A DNA stretch of 64,000 nucleotides from Winogradskyella haliclonae (GTDB lineage: Bacteria > Bacteroidota > Bacteroidia > Flavobacteriales > Flavobacteriaceae). The DNA lies in contig NZ_BMDQ01000001.1 of assembly GCF_014635865.1 (NCBI RefSeq), positions 930,001-994,000 on the forward strand, read 5' to 3'. The notes beneath the pieces were generated by a model. The model saw only the letters and a list, made by a program, of their open reading frames with translations, was not told the DNA's origin and did no database searches. Shown here one piece after another: positions 16,166 to 24,191 of the stretch. Each line of letters starts with the position of its first letter. The stretch's first letter is position 1. The position numbers were made by a program, and so were the translations under genes.

Positions 16166-17407
16166 ATGATTCGTTGGTTTATTTTTTTATTAATTATTGG
16201 GGTTGCAGATTATTATGCATTTCAATCTCTGAGAACCATAACTAAAAGTAACTGGTGGTATGCATTGTATTGGGTTTTTACCATAGCTGTTTTAGGAAAT
16301 TTTGTCTATCAGTTCTATAGCTTCAATCGAAGCGATGGATTCTCCCATAGCAATTCATACGCGGTAGGGCTTTTAATAGCTATGATTGTTCCAAAAACAG
16401 TGCTTTTGCTTATCATGTTTGGTGAAGATATCTTTAGAGTGCCTCAAGCAGTTTATAGCTATTTTACACAGGATAGTGGTGATGTAACTAAGCATTTTCC
16501 AGCGCGTAGAAAGTTTATAAGCCAAGTTGCATTAGGATTAGCAGCAGTACCATTTGTTTCTATTTTATACGGAATTTATAAAGGCAAATACAACTTTAAG
16601 GTCTTAAAATATGTTTTGCATTTTGAAGACTTACCCGAAGCTTTTGACGGTTATAAGCTCACTCAAATTAGTGATATCCATTCTGGAAGTTTTGATAATA
16701 TGGATAAGGTAAAATATGCTGTAGATTTAATCAATGAACAACAAAGCGATGTTATACTATTCACTGGAGATATCGTAAATAATAAAGCCACAGAATTAGA
16801 ACCTTATGTCACTGTTTTTAATAAATTAAAAGCTAAGGATGGCATGTATTCGGTTTTAGGAAATCATGATTATGGTGATTATGTGCGTTGGAGTTCTGAA
16901 GAAGCTAAAAAGCAAAATCTTGAGGATTTAAAAACGCTTCAGAAAGATATTGGCTTTGATTTGTTACTGAACGAAAACCGATTTATAGAAAAGAATGGGC
17001 AACGTATTGCTATAGTTGGTGTTGAGAATTGGGGTAAAGGTGGGTTTAAAAAAGCTGGAGATTTGCAAAAAGCAAAATCTGCAGTTGATAAAGACGATTT
17101 TAAAATCTTACTAAGTCACGACCCAAGTCATTGGGATGCTGAGGTTGTTAATGACGATTATCATTATCATATAACACTTAGTGGCCATACACACGGTATG
17201 CAGTTTGGTATTGAGATTCCTGGTTGGTTTAAGTGGAGCCCAGTAAAGTGGCGTTATAAGCGTTGGGCAGGTATTTATGAAGAGCTTGGACAATACATAA
17301 ATGTTAACAGAGGGTTTGGCTATTTGGCATTTCCTGGGCGTGTAGGTATTTGGCCGGAAATCACAGTAATTGAGCTTAAAAAAGGCAGTAAAAAAACCAA
17401 TGCTTAG
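16166..17407 (+). CDS. Membrane-anchored metallophosphoesterase (YkuE-like)
   Basis: Calcineurin-like phosphoesterase of 413 residues. Four hydrophobic segments fill the first 150 residues, ending in the anchor FISQVALGLAAVPFVSILYG. The catalytic domain follows with the five metal-binding blocks in order: ISDIHSG, TGDIVNN, LGNHDYG, LSHDPSHW and LSGHTHGMQ. The family includes UDP-diacylglucosamine- and phospholipid-head-group-acting enzymes, but the substrate cannot be read from this sequence. It begins 44 bases after the beta-mannosidase; the short sequence TCAGGTATG is repeated in that gap (16123 and 16160), the second copy holding the start codon. A hairpin behind the gene may be its terminator. 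Confidence 0.88.
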   Translation: MIRWFIFLLIIGVADYYAFQSLRTITKSNWWYALYWVFTIAVLGNFVYQFYSFNRSDGFSHSNSYAVGLLIAMIVPKTVLLLIMFGEDIFRVPQAVYSYFTQDSGDVTKHFPARRKFISQVALGLAAVPFVSILYGIYKGKYNFKVLKYVLHFEDLPEAFDGYKLTQISDIHSGSFDNMDKVKYAVDLINEQQSDVILFTGDIVNNKATELEPYVTVFNKLKAKDGMYSVLGNHDYGDYVRWSSEEAKKQNLEDLKTLQKDIGFDLLLNENRFIEKNGQRIAIVGVENWGKGGFKKAGDLQKAKSAVDKDDFKILLSHDPSHWDAEVVNDDYHYHITLSGHTHGMQFGIEIPGWFKWSPVKWRYKRWAGIYEELGQYINVNRGFGYLAFPGRVGIWPEITVIELKKGSKKTNA

Positions 17408-17409
17408 TA

Positions 17410-17431
17410 TTTAGTTTGTTTATAAACTAAA
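17410..17431 (+). terminator. Possible terminator after the metallophosphoesterase
   Basis: TTTAGTTT (17410-17417) and AAACTAAA (17424-17431) form an 8-bp AT-rich stem, with a poor T-run behind it, so termination strength is uncertain. Confidence 0.45.
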
Positions 17432-17543
17432 TTGTATATTTATAATAGCATCAAACTGAAAGTAATACGTACGCTTATTTAAAGTATAGTATAAAAAAAA
17501 TGCTTAAGTTTGAGGTGTTTATTTGACTAAAACCTTAACTAAT

Positions 17544-17840
17544 ATGTCAAAATTTGGAGAACTTATAGATGTAGACAAACCTGTGCTACTAGATTTCTTC
17601 ACTGAATGGAATGAGCAGTCTACCGCAATGCATCCTGTACTTAGAGATGTTGCTGCAGCTCTTGGTGATAAAGCTAAGGTGATAAAAATCGATGTCGATA
17701 AAAACCAAGAACTTGCCGAAGCCTTACGTGTTAAAGGGTTACCAACTCTTATTATCTACAAAAATGGCGAGATGAAATGGCGCCATAGTGGTGAACAAGA
17801 TGCCAATACGTTGATTGGTATTATTCAGGAGTATGTTTAG
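17544..17840 (+). CDS. Thioredoxin-fold protein lacking all cysteines
   Basis: Thioredoxin-like protein of 98 residues. Overall it reads like a normal thioredoxin: KPVLLDFFTEW, KVIKIDVDKNQELAEALRVKGLPTLIIYKNGEMKWRHSG, including the cis-proline LPT. Where thioredoxin has WCGPC, this one has WNEQSTAM, and there is no cysteine anywhere in the chain, so it cannot do disulfide exchange. It may act as a binding or chaperone module. I chose the ATG at 17544; an upstream in-frame TTG (17523) would add seven residues that look unlike the family. It is convergent with the polysaccharide deacetylase, and the two stop regions overlap by 4 bases. Confidence 0.87.
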   Translation: MSKFGELIDVDKPVLLDFFTEWNEQSTAMHPVLRDVAAALGDKAKVIKIDVDKNQELAEALRVKGLPTLIIYKNGEMKWRHSGEQDANTLIGIIQEYV

Positions 17841-18475
17841 CTTAATGCCTTGAACGTAAAACCTCTATTACTATAATACTCCAAAACTTTAGGTAAAACC
17901 CCTTTTAAATTTTGCTCAGCTTTCACACTGTCGTGTAACACAACAATACTGCCTTCTTTTACAGAATTAAGAATGTTGTTTAAGCAATCTTCTTTAGATA
18001 CCGAAGCATCCCAATCAAAAGACAAGACATCCCACATCACTATATTGTAGCCTAGCTTTTGCAATTGTTTGGCCTGCTTAGTTTTAAATTTTCCATATGG
18101 TGGACGAAACAATTTACTGCCTGAAGAAGGTGTTTTATCAATAGTCTTTTGAGCTAATTCAACATCAGTCAAATAATCTTTTGTTTTATGTTTCCAACCT
18201 TTTAAATGATTGAAAGTATGGTTACCAATAGAATGGTTATCCTCTAATATGGCTTTAAGGATTTCGGGATATTTGTCAACATTACTTCCTATGCAAAAGA
18301 ATGTGGCTTTTGCACTGAAGGCTTTAAGTTGTTCTAAAACCCAAAGTGTAATTTCTGGTGTAGGACCATCATCAAAGGTGAGGTATAATTCCTTCTTATT
18401 AGTGTCAATGTTCCAAATAAAATTGGGGAATAAAGACTTAACAAAACCTGGCGTTTTTGCAGGAATAAGTTTCAT
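17837..18475 (-). CDS. Polysaccharide deacetylase (NodB/CE4 family)
   Basis: Metal-dependent deacetylase of N-acetyl sugars, 212 residues. Motif 1 is TFDDGPTPEI (the two Asp are the base and a metal ligand), motif 2 is SIGNHTFNHL (metal-binding His pair), motif 3 is LFRPPYGKF, and VMWDVLSFDWD plus VVLHDS complete the set. It has no clear signal peptide; the first 30 residues (MKLIPAKTPGFVKSLFPNFIW) could be a short membrane-associated segment. Peptidoglycan or another cell-envelope glycan is the usual target of such enzymes, but this cannot be decided here. The gene is alone on the minus strand, with its end overlapping the thioredoxin-like gene by 4 bases. Confidence 0.92.
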   Translation of the reverse strand: MKLIPAKTPGFVKSLFPNFIWNIDTNKKELYLTFDDGPTPEITLWVLEQLKAFSAKATFFCIGSNVDKYPEILKAILEDNHSIGNHTFNHLKGWKHKTKDYLTDVELAQKTIDKTPSSGSKLFRPPYGKFKTKQAKQLQKLGYNIVMWDVLSFDWDASVSKEDCLNNILNSVKEGSIVVLHDSVKAEQNLKGVLPKVLEYYSNRGFTFKALS

Positions 18476-18562
18476 GTGATGCTATTTGCTGTTTTTAAAA
18501 TGTCACATGGAACAACGTTATTATTTTATACTATGCGATAAAATTAACTAAGGTTGTTTCAT

Positions 18563-21500
18563 CTAGTTAGTACTATCTATTTCAGCGGGGATTGTTTTAG
18601 TTGAAGTGTCATTATTACCATCTCTAAAAAGGTCTTCTAAATCTGCTTCTGGTTCTTTAGAAGGAGCTTCATCTCCCATTAAAGGATTAAACAATTCTAA
18701 ATATTCATTAAACTTTCTGGTCTGCTCTATGGCAAAATCTCTATCACCATAAGCAACAAGTGCATCAACTAAAGAGCGATATTTTTGAATATCTGTAAAA
18801 ATTTCATCTATAATATCTGCTTGCACCTTCAGGTCTTGCCCACTGTAATACACTAAATTTTCTTGATACTTAGCGGCAACATCAAGATACAATTTCTTAG
18901 CCTTTTCATCGGCACCTACTTCAAAATAAGTCGAAATATAAGGCTCTAATAAGGTATAGAAACCAAAGGTGTCAACAGGCATTTTTTCCATGGCCAAATC
19001 GGCCATTTCTTCTGCTTTATCTAACTTTTTCTCATCTAATAAAGCTTCAATAAGACGTGCCATATTACCTCGGTAAGTAATCCCATTTTTACGAGTTTCG
19101 ACATCATGATAAATGTCTTCGCCGCTTCCGCCCCAATCCCAAGACTTCACAAGGTCGTACATTAAATCTGGATCAACACGTCCCATATCAAAAGGATTAG
19201 CTTTATCTACAGGTGTCTTAATAGGTACAAGTTTATAACATAAGCCATCTAGTTGTAAGTAGTCTTTCATCCAGATGTAATCTTCGTCTGCAAATGCACC
19301 ACCGCTAAAATAAATAGGACGTTCCCAATTATTGTTAGCAATAATATCTAACATTAATAATCTGTTCTTGTAGATGGCGCTTCCAGAAATTTTCACATCG
19401 AGATAAGGCAAAATTTTATCTGCATCTTTTGGTTTTACAATGCCATTTTTAAGTACGGTTTCTTTATTTACAGGAACTCTAATATTTCGAGTAGGATAGT
19501 AATTAGAATTTATAAAATAACTAGGATATCCATTAGGATCTTCACCTTCTGCAGCTACACGATGTTTTAACTTTGTAGTCTTCTTATCACTAGAGATAAA
19601 ATCCATAAAGTCTTTAATATCTAAAGTGTCTTTTGCAATTTTATCATTGATTTCTCTGTAAAATGTATAGTCTCTTGTGCCATCTCTATATTGCTTATGT
19701 GTTAATTGCGAGGGAATTGGCTCACTAGAATAGGCTTTGCGCTTCATTTGATCGATGTACCAAGCGGTTTGGAACAAACTTGTATTTACAACGCGCACAT
19801 CTGTACGTACACCTTCTATTTCTTGAAGATACCACAGCGGGAAAGAATCATTATCACCTATCGTAAATAGTATTGCGTTTGGTGCGCAAGATTCTAAATA
19901 TTTTCGCGCCATAGAGTTTGCCGTGTATTTACCCGAACGGTCGTGGTCGTCCCAATTGTTAGCCGCTAAAACTCCAGGAACAGCTATTAAGCAAGCTAAT
20001 GTAATTGCAGCTACTGGGATAAAGCTCTTTTTGGCTTTTTTAGCTAGTAAATCGTAAAGTGCGTAAACGCCAAATCCAATCCAAATGGCAAAAACATAAA
20101 ATGAACCTACAACAGAATAATCTCTTTCACGAGGCTCAAAAGGTCTAATGTTTGTGTAAAATTGAATGGCTAAACCTGTGAGTAAAAAGAAAACTAAAAG
20201 CACCCAAAAGCGTTTTTTGTCAACATTCAATAAAAAGAAGAACCCAATTAATCCTAATATTAACGGAAGGAAATAATAGGTATTTCGTCCTTTATTATTT
20301 TCAACATCACTTGGTAAGTTTTCTTGAGACATACCAATGTGTAATTTGTCTATAAAGTCAATACCTGAAATCCAATTACCATTAAAGTCATCATACTTTC
20401 CTTGAATATCATTTTGACGTCCAGTAAAATTCCACATAAAATAGCGCCAATACATATACCCAAATTGGTATTGAAACATGTACATTGTATTATCTAAAAA
20501 CGAAGGTTTTTCAACTTCAAAATACGATTGTGCATTTTCTTTTAAGAAGTTATGGTAGTCCTCATAATCAACTTTGCCTTCAGCCACAGCACGTCTAAAA
20601 TCGCTTACCATTTTATTAATTGCTTGCATTTGGTAACTCGCACGCGCACTTGCTTCTTCTTCTGGGAAGCCGCCATTTAGATAGCTTTCGTAAATATCTG
20701 CACCTAATGTTGGCTTAACTTTAAAATCAATTAAGCCTGTAAACATCATGTAATTTTCGGCATGCTCGGTACTCCACATACGTGGTAATAGCATTGCATG
20801 CTCAGAGTTGTAATTTTGTTTAGCATTCTCCCAATCGTTTATGATAACATATTTACCAGTCTCATAATCTTTTTCGTAATTCTTTTTGTCGTCTACAAAA
20901 GGCTCATCTGCATCTTGACCAGAATATAACTCCGTAAATTGAGGGCCATAAAACAAATGGGTTTCTGGGTATTGTTCTAAGTTATAGTAAGCTAATAATT
21001 CCCTAGCATCAGAAGGGTCATTTTCATTAATGATAACATGTGCATTAGCACGGATAGGTAACATCATCCATGACGAAAATCCTACGAATATAAATAGCAA
21101 ACAAAGTACTAAAGTATTCGCATGTATAAATCCTTTTTGACGTGTATACTTAAGCCCAAAATAAAACGCTGCAATAACTATTAAGCCTGCGATTATTGTT
21201 CCGGAGTGGAATGGTAAACCAAAAGTGTTGACCGTAAAGACTTCCATCCAACCAAAAAAGCGAAGTGCATTTGGTAATAATAATTTAAAGATGAAAAGTA
21301 ATATTGCGGCAGATATAACATTTGCTAGAATAAAATTCTGAACAGTTATTGTTTTATAATTTTTAAAATAATAAATAAGTCCGATTGCAGGAATCGTCAA
21401 TAATCCCATAAAGTGAACTCCAAAAGACAAACCAATCACAAAAGCAATAAGAATGAGCCATCGGTTTCCTCTAGGCTTGTGCATGTCTTCTTCCCAACGT

Positions 21501-21991
21501 AATGCTAAGTAGAACATTACTGCCATTATTAATGTTGCCATGGCGTAAACCTCAGTTTCAACAGCATTAAACCAAAAAGAATCCGTAAACGTAAACGCCA
21601 AACTGCCAACCAAGGCACTGCCTAGTATTGCCATTCCTTTACTAGTCGCATCGTTTTCAACATCGTATTTAACCAATTTACGAAGCAGAATGGTGACTGT
21701 CCAATACATAAAAAGTATCGTAAAAGCACTAGATACAGCACTCATCATGTTTAATAAAGCACCAATTTGAGATGGTTCTAAAGCAAACATGGAGAAAAAA
21801 GCACCAAGCATTTGAAACAAAGGTGCTCCAGGTGGATGACCAACTTGTAATTTAGAAGAGGTTAAGATGTATTCGCCTGCATCCCAAAAACTAACTGTTG
21901 GTTCAATGGTTAAGGCATAAGTGATTGCTGCTACAGCAAACACAAACCATCCTAAAATTGTGTTCCACTTTTTAAAGTTGAAATTGGTCAT
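18563..21991 (-). CDS. DUF2723 membrane protein, putative protein O-mannosyltransferase (GT117/TMEM260-like)
   Basis: Large polytopic protein of 1142 residues. The N-terminal half has about ten or more hydrophobic segments. The family hallmark right after the first helix is EPTVSFWDAGEYILTSSKL followed by QVGHPPGAPLFQM; the acidic DAGE is the expected catalytic spot in GT-C enzymes. A large soluble part follows, with the block NAILFTIGDNDSFPLWYLQE, and the C-terminus has TPR-like helices (DEKKLDKAEEMADLAMEKMP). Human TMEM260, also DUF2723, has been described as a protein O-mannosyltransferase; a similar role for this bacterial member is inference. It is a monocistronic minus-strand gene divergent from the tRNA-Gln. 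Confidence 0.85.
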   Translation of the reverse strand: MTNFNFKKWNTILGWFVFAVAAITYALTIEPTVSFWDAGEYILTSSKLQVGHPPGAPLFQMLGAFFSMFALEPSQIGALLNMMSAVSSAFTILFMYWTVTILLRKLVKYDVENDATSKGMAILGSALVGSLAFTFTDSFWFNAVETEVYAMATLIMAVMFYLALRWEEDMHKPRGNRWLILIAFVIGLSFGVHFMGLLTIPAIGLIYYFKNYKTITVQNFILANVISAAILLFIFKLLLPNALRFFGWMEVFTVNTFGLPFHSGTIIAGLIVIAAFYFGLKYTRQKGFIHANTLVLCLLFIFVGFSSWMMLPIRANAHVIINENDPSDARELLAYYNLEQYPETHLFYGPQFTELYSGQDADEPFVDDKKNYEKDYETGKYVIINDWENAKQNYNSEHAMLLPRMWSTEHAENYMMFTGLIDFKVKPTLGADIYESYLNGGFPEEEASARASYQMQAINKMVSDFRRAVAEGKVDYEDYHNFLKENAQSYFEVEKPSFLDNTMYMFQYQFGYMYWRYFMWNFTGRQNDIQGKYDDFNGNWISGIDFIDKLHIGMSQENLPSDVENNKGRNTYYFLPLILGLIGFFFLLNVDKKRFWVLLVFFLLTGLAIQFYTNIRPFEPRERDYSVVGSFYVFAIWIGFGVYALYDLLAKKAKKSFIPVAAITLACLIAVPGVLAANNWDDHDRSGKYTANSMARKYLESCAPNAILFTIGDNDSFPLWYLQEIEGVRTDVRVVNTSLFQTAWYIDQMKRKAYSSEPIPSQLTHKQYRDGTRDYTFYREINDKIAKDTLDIKDFMDFISSDKKTTKLKHRVAAEGEDPNGYPSYFINSNYYPTRNIRVPVNKETVLKNGIVKPKDADKILPYLDVKISGSAIYKNRLLMLDIIANNNWERPIYFSGGAFADEDYIWMKDYLQLDGLCYKLVPIKTPVDKANPFDMGRVDPDLMYDLVKSWDWGGSGEDIYHDVETRKNGITYRGNMARLIEALLDEKKLDKAEEMADLAMEKMPVDTFGFYTLLEPYISTYFEVGADEKAKKLYLDVAAKYQENLVYYSGQDLKVQADIIDEIFTDIQKYRSLVDALVAYGDRDFAIEQTRKFNEYLELFNPLMGDEAPSKEPEADLEDLFRDGNNDTSTKTIPAEIDSTN

Positions 21992-22094
21992 AAAAATTAA
22001 TGCTTTTGATGCTGGCGAATTTACTAATAATTACAACACAGCCGAATGTTTTTAAGCAAACGTTAAGTATTTTGAATTATTTTTTCATCTTTTT

Positions 22095-22125
22095 TTTGTC
22101 CAACTCAAACTTTGTTATAAATTTG
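22095..22125 (+). promoter_or_regulatory. Promoter of tRNA-Gln
   Basis: TTTG (22095-22098) and TAAATTTG (22118-22125) are separated by 19 bases, a good Bacteroidota sigma-A match, and lie 20 bases before the mature tRNA end. Confidence 0.75.
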
Positions 22126-22144
22126 CATCCTCATTTTGAGATGA

Positions 22145-22217
22145 TGGCCTATGGTGTAACTGGCAACACGTCTGGTTTTGGTCCAGAAGAGTCTAGGTTC
22201 GAGCCCTAGTAGGCCAA
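22145..22217 (+). tRNA. tRNA-Gln (anticodon TTG)
   Basis: 73 bases that fold as a cloverleaf: acceptor arms TGGCCTA and TAGGCCA pair perfectly, with discriminator A at 22217. The anticodon stem TCTGG/CCAGA encloses the loop TTTTGGT with anticodon TTG, which reads CAA (and CAG by wobble). The T-arm holds GGTTCGAGCCC. The CCA tail is not encoded, as is frequent in this phylum. A good promoter lies just upstream and a hairpin terminator starts 10 bases downstream, so it is a single-gene transcription unit. Confidence 0.96.
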
Positions 22218-22227
22218 CATAAATTTA

Positions 22228-22258
22228 AATCCTAATTCAAATTGAGTTAGGATTTTTT
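22228..22258 (+). terminator. Terminator of tRNA-Gln
   Basis: AATCCTAA (22228-22235) pairs with TTAGGATT (22247-22254), extended inward by TTCAA/TTGAG, followed by a T-run. Confidence 0.85.
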
Positions 22259-22330
22259 GTTTTTCATCTATAACTGAATAAAACCAGTCGTATAACTTAA
22301 GTAAATTCAGAATATTAGAGCTTAAACACC

Positions 22331-22360
22331 TTGCAAAACTCGATATATATCGTATATTTG
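22331..22360 (+). promoter_or_regulatory. Promoter of the rimP-nusA-infB operon
   Basis: TTGC (22331-22334) and TATATTTG (22353-22360) are 18 bases apart. The predicted transcript would begin near 22366, giving a leader of roughly 55 bases before the chosen rimP start. Confidence 0.7.
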
Positions 22361-22388
22361 CACCACTGTTTAAGGAAATGAAGATAAT

Positions 22389-22414
22389 GAGGGGACGAAA
22401 AGTCCCCTCTTTTT
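22389..22414 (+). promoter_or_regulatory. Leader hairpin with U-run before rimP, candidate attenuator
   Basis: GAGGGGAC (22389-22396) and GTCCCCTC (22402-22409) form a perfect 8-bp stem with loop GAAAA, followed by five T. It has the form of an intrinsic terminator between the promoter and rimP. In-frame ATGs at 22378 and 22387 mean it could also be translated through. Confidence 0.6.
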
Positions 22415-22422
22415 ATAGCTGT

Positions 22423-22887
22423 ATGTTAAAAAATAAAGTAGAAGAATTATTACAAAATGGCCTTGACGAACGTCAAGATTTGTTTTTAATAAGCATGACG
22501 ATTGGAGCAGATAACGCTATTAAAGTGGTTATTGATGGCGATAATGGCGTGTTGGTAGAGGATTGCATATTTATCAGTCGCGCTATTGAACATAACTTAG
22601 ATCGAGAAGAAGAAGATTTTTCTTTGGAGGTACTTTCAGCTGGCGCAGCATCACCATTAACGATACCGAGACAATACAAAAAAAATGTTGGTCGTAACCT
22701 AGAAGTTAAGACCAATGATAACAAAAATATAGAAGGTCAATTGGTAGAAGCCGATGAAAATTCCATCCAGCTAACATGGAAAGCCAGAGAGCCCAAGCCA
22801 ATAGGAAAAGGAAAAGTAACCGTAACCAAAGAGGCTACGATTGCTATAGAAGATATAAAAGAAGCAAAAGTTAAAATTAAATTTTAA
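22423..22887 (+). CDS. rimP: Ribosome maturation factor RimP
   Basis: Assembly factor for the 30S subunit, 154 residues. It has the N-terminal alpha/beta domain (MLKNKVEELLQNGLDERQD, then KVVIDGDNGVLVEDCIFISR) and the block FSLEVLSAGAASPLTIPRQY, the counterpart of the LEVSSPGLDRPL motif. A C-terminal SH3-like barrel follows (GQLVEADENSIQL ... IEDIKEAKVKIKF). The frame is open back to an ATG at 22378, but those 15 residues would be encoded by the leader hairpin and are not seen in the family, so I use the ATG at 22423. nusA follows after 11 bases, then infB, the classical operon order. Confidence 0.93.
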   Translation: MLKNKVEELLQNGLDERQDLFLISMTIGADNAIKVVIDGDNGVLVEDCIFISRAIEHNLDREEEDFSLEVLSAGAASPLTIPRQYKKNVGRNLEVKTNDNKNIEGQLVEADENSIQLTWKAREPKPIGKGKVTVTKEATIAIEDIKEAKVKIKF

Positions 22888-22898
22888 GTCCTGTTAAT

Positions 22899-24131
22899 AT
22901 GGAAAATTTAGCATTAATTGAATCATTTTCAGATTTTAAAGATGATAAATTAATAGATAGAGTTACGCTAATGGCGATTCTAGAAGATGTATTACGTAAT
23001 GCATTGAAAAAGAAATATGGAGATGATGATAACTTTGATATCATTATAAATCCCGACAAAGGAGATTTGGAGATTTGGAGAAATAGAATTGTTGTTGCAG
23101 ATGGAGAAGTTGAAGATGAAAATCAAGAAATCGAATTGTCTGAAGCTCAAAAAATTGAACCAGACTTTGAAGTTGGTGAAGATGTAGCAGAAGAAGTAAA
23201 GCTTTTTGAATTAGGAAGACGTTCGATTTTAGCATTAAAGCAAAATTTAATTTCTAAAATTCACGAGCACGATAATACAAATATCTATAAGCAGTTTAAA
23301 GAGCTTGAAGGGGAAATTTATGCCGCTGAGGTTCACCATATTCGTCATAGAGCTATCATCTTATTAGATGATGATGGTAACGAAATTATTTTACCAAAAG
23401 ACAAGCAAATACCTTCAGACTTTTTCCGTAAGGGTGAAAACGTAAGAGGTGTTATCGAGAGTGTAGAACTTAAAGGGAGTAAGCCAGCGATAATTATGTC
23501 AAGAACATCACCATTGTTCCTTGAAAAATTGTTTGAACAAGAAATTCCAGAGGTTTTTGACGGTTTAATTACAGTTAAAAACGTTGTGCGTATTCCTGGT
23601 GAAAAGGCAAAAGTAGCTGTTGATTCATATGATGATAGAATCGATCCAGTAGGTGCTTGTGTTGGTATGAAAGGTTCTAGAATTCATGGTATCGTCCGTG
23701 AGTTAGGTAACGAAAACATTGATGTTATTAATTATACAAATAACATTCAATTATTTATAACACGTGCCTTGAGTCCAGCAAGAGTAACATCTCTTAAACT
23801 AGATGAGGAAAACATGCGAGCTGAAGTATTGTTAAAACCAGAGGAAGTATCTAAAGCCATAGGTCGTGGAGGTCATAACATTAGACTAGCGGGTAAATTA
23901 ACGGGTTATGAGATTGATGTATTTAGAGAAGGTGCTGAAGAAGATGTAGAATTAACGGAATTCTCTGATGAAATCGAAGAATGGATTATTCAAGAGTTTA
24001 GTAAGGCTGGTTTAGACACTGCAAAGAGTATTTTAGAGCAGGATGTAAATGACCTTGTTAAGCGTATTGATTTAGAAGAAGAAACAATTACAGATGTTAT
24101 TAGAATTCTAAAAGAAGAATTCGAAGATTAA
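22899..24131 (+). CDS. nusA: Transcription termination/antitermination factor NusA
   Basis: RNA polymerase- and RNA-binding elongation factor, 410 residues. The N-terminal domain that contacts polymerase covers about residues 1-125, the S1 domain about 135-205 (starting GEIYAAEVHHI), and the two KH domains about 210-345. These contain DPVGACVGMKGSRIHGIVREL and AIGRGGHNIRLAGKLTGYEI. The chain ends in an acidic tail and lacks the long acidic-repeat domains of E. coli NusA, as is usual outside the Proteobacteria. It lies between rimP and infB, with gaps of 11 and 60 bases, and shares their transcript. Confidence 0.96.
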   Translation: MENLALIESFSDFKDDKLIDRVTLMAILEDVLRNALKKKYGDDDNFDIIINPDKGDLEIWRNRIVVADGEVEDENQEIELSEAQKIEPDFEVGEDVAEEVKLFELGRRSILALKQNLISKIHEHDNTNIYKQFKELEGEIYAAEVHHIRHRAIILLDDDGNEIILPKDKQIPSDFFRKGENVRGVIESVELKGSKPAIIMSRTSPLFLEKLFEQEIPEVFDGLITVKNVVRIPGEKAKVAVDSYDDRIDPVGACVGMKGSRIHGIVRELGNENIDVINYTNNIQLFITRALSPARVTSLKLDEENMRAEVLLKPEEVSKAIGRGGHNIRLAGKLTGYEIDVFREGAEEDVELTEFSDEIEEWIIQEFSKAGLDTAKSILEQDVNDLVKRIDLEEETITDVIRILKEEFED

Positions 24132-24191
24132 AAAACCAATTTTTGCAAATCAATTGGTAAACTATATATTTAGGATTATATAAAAGCATAT

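Noticed and set aside
22000-22209. Plus-strand frame of 69 codons ending in the tRNA-Gln
   Set aside because: It runs through the tRNA promoter and gene; its end is tRNA sequence, so it is not a protein gene.
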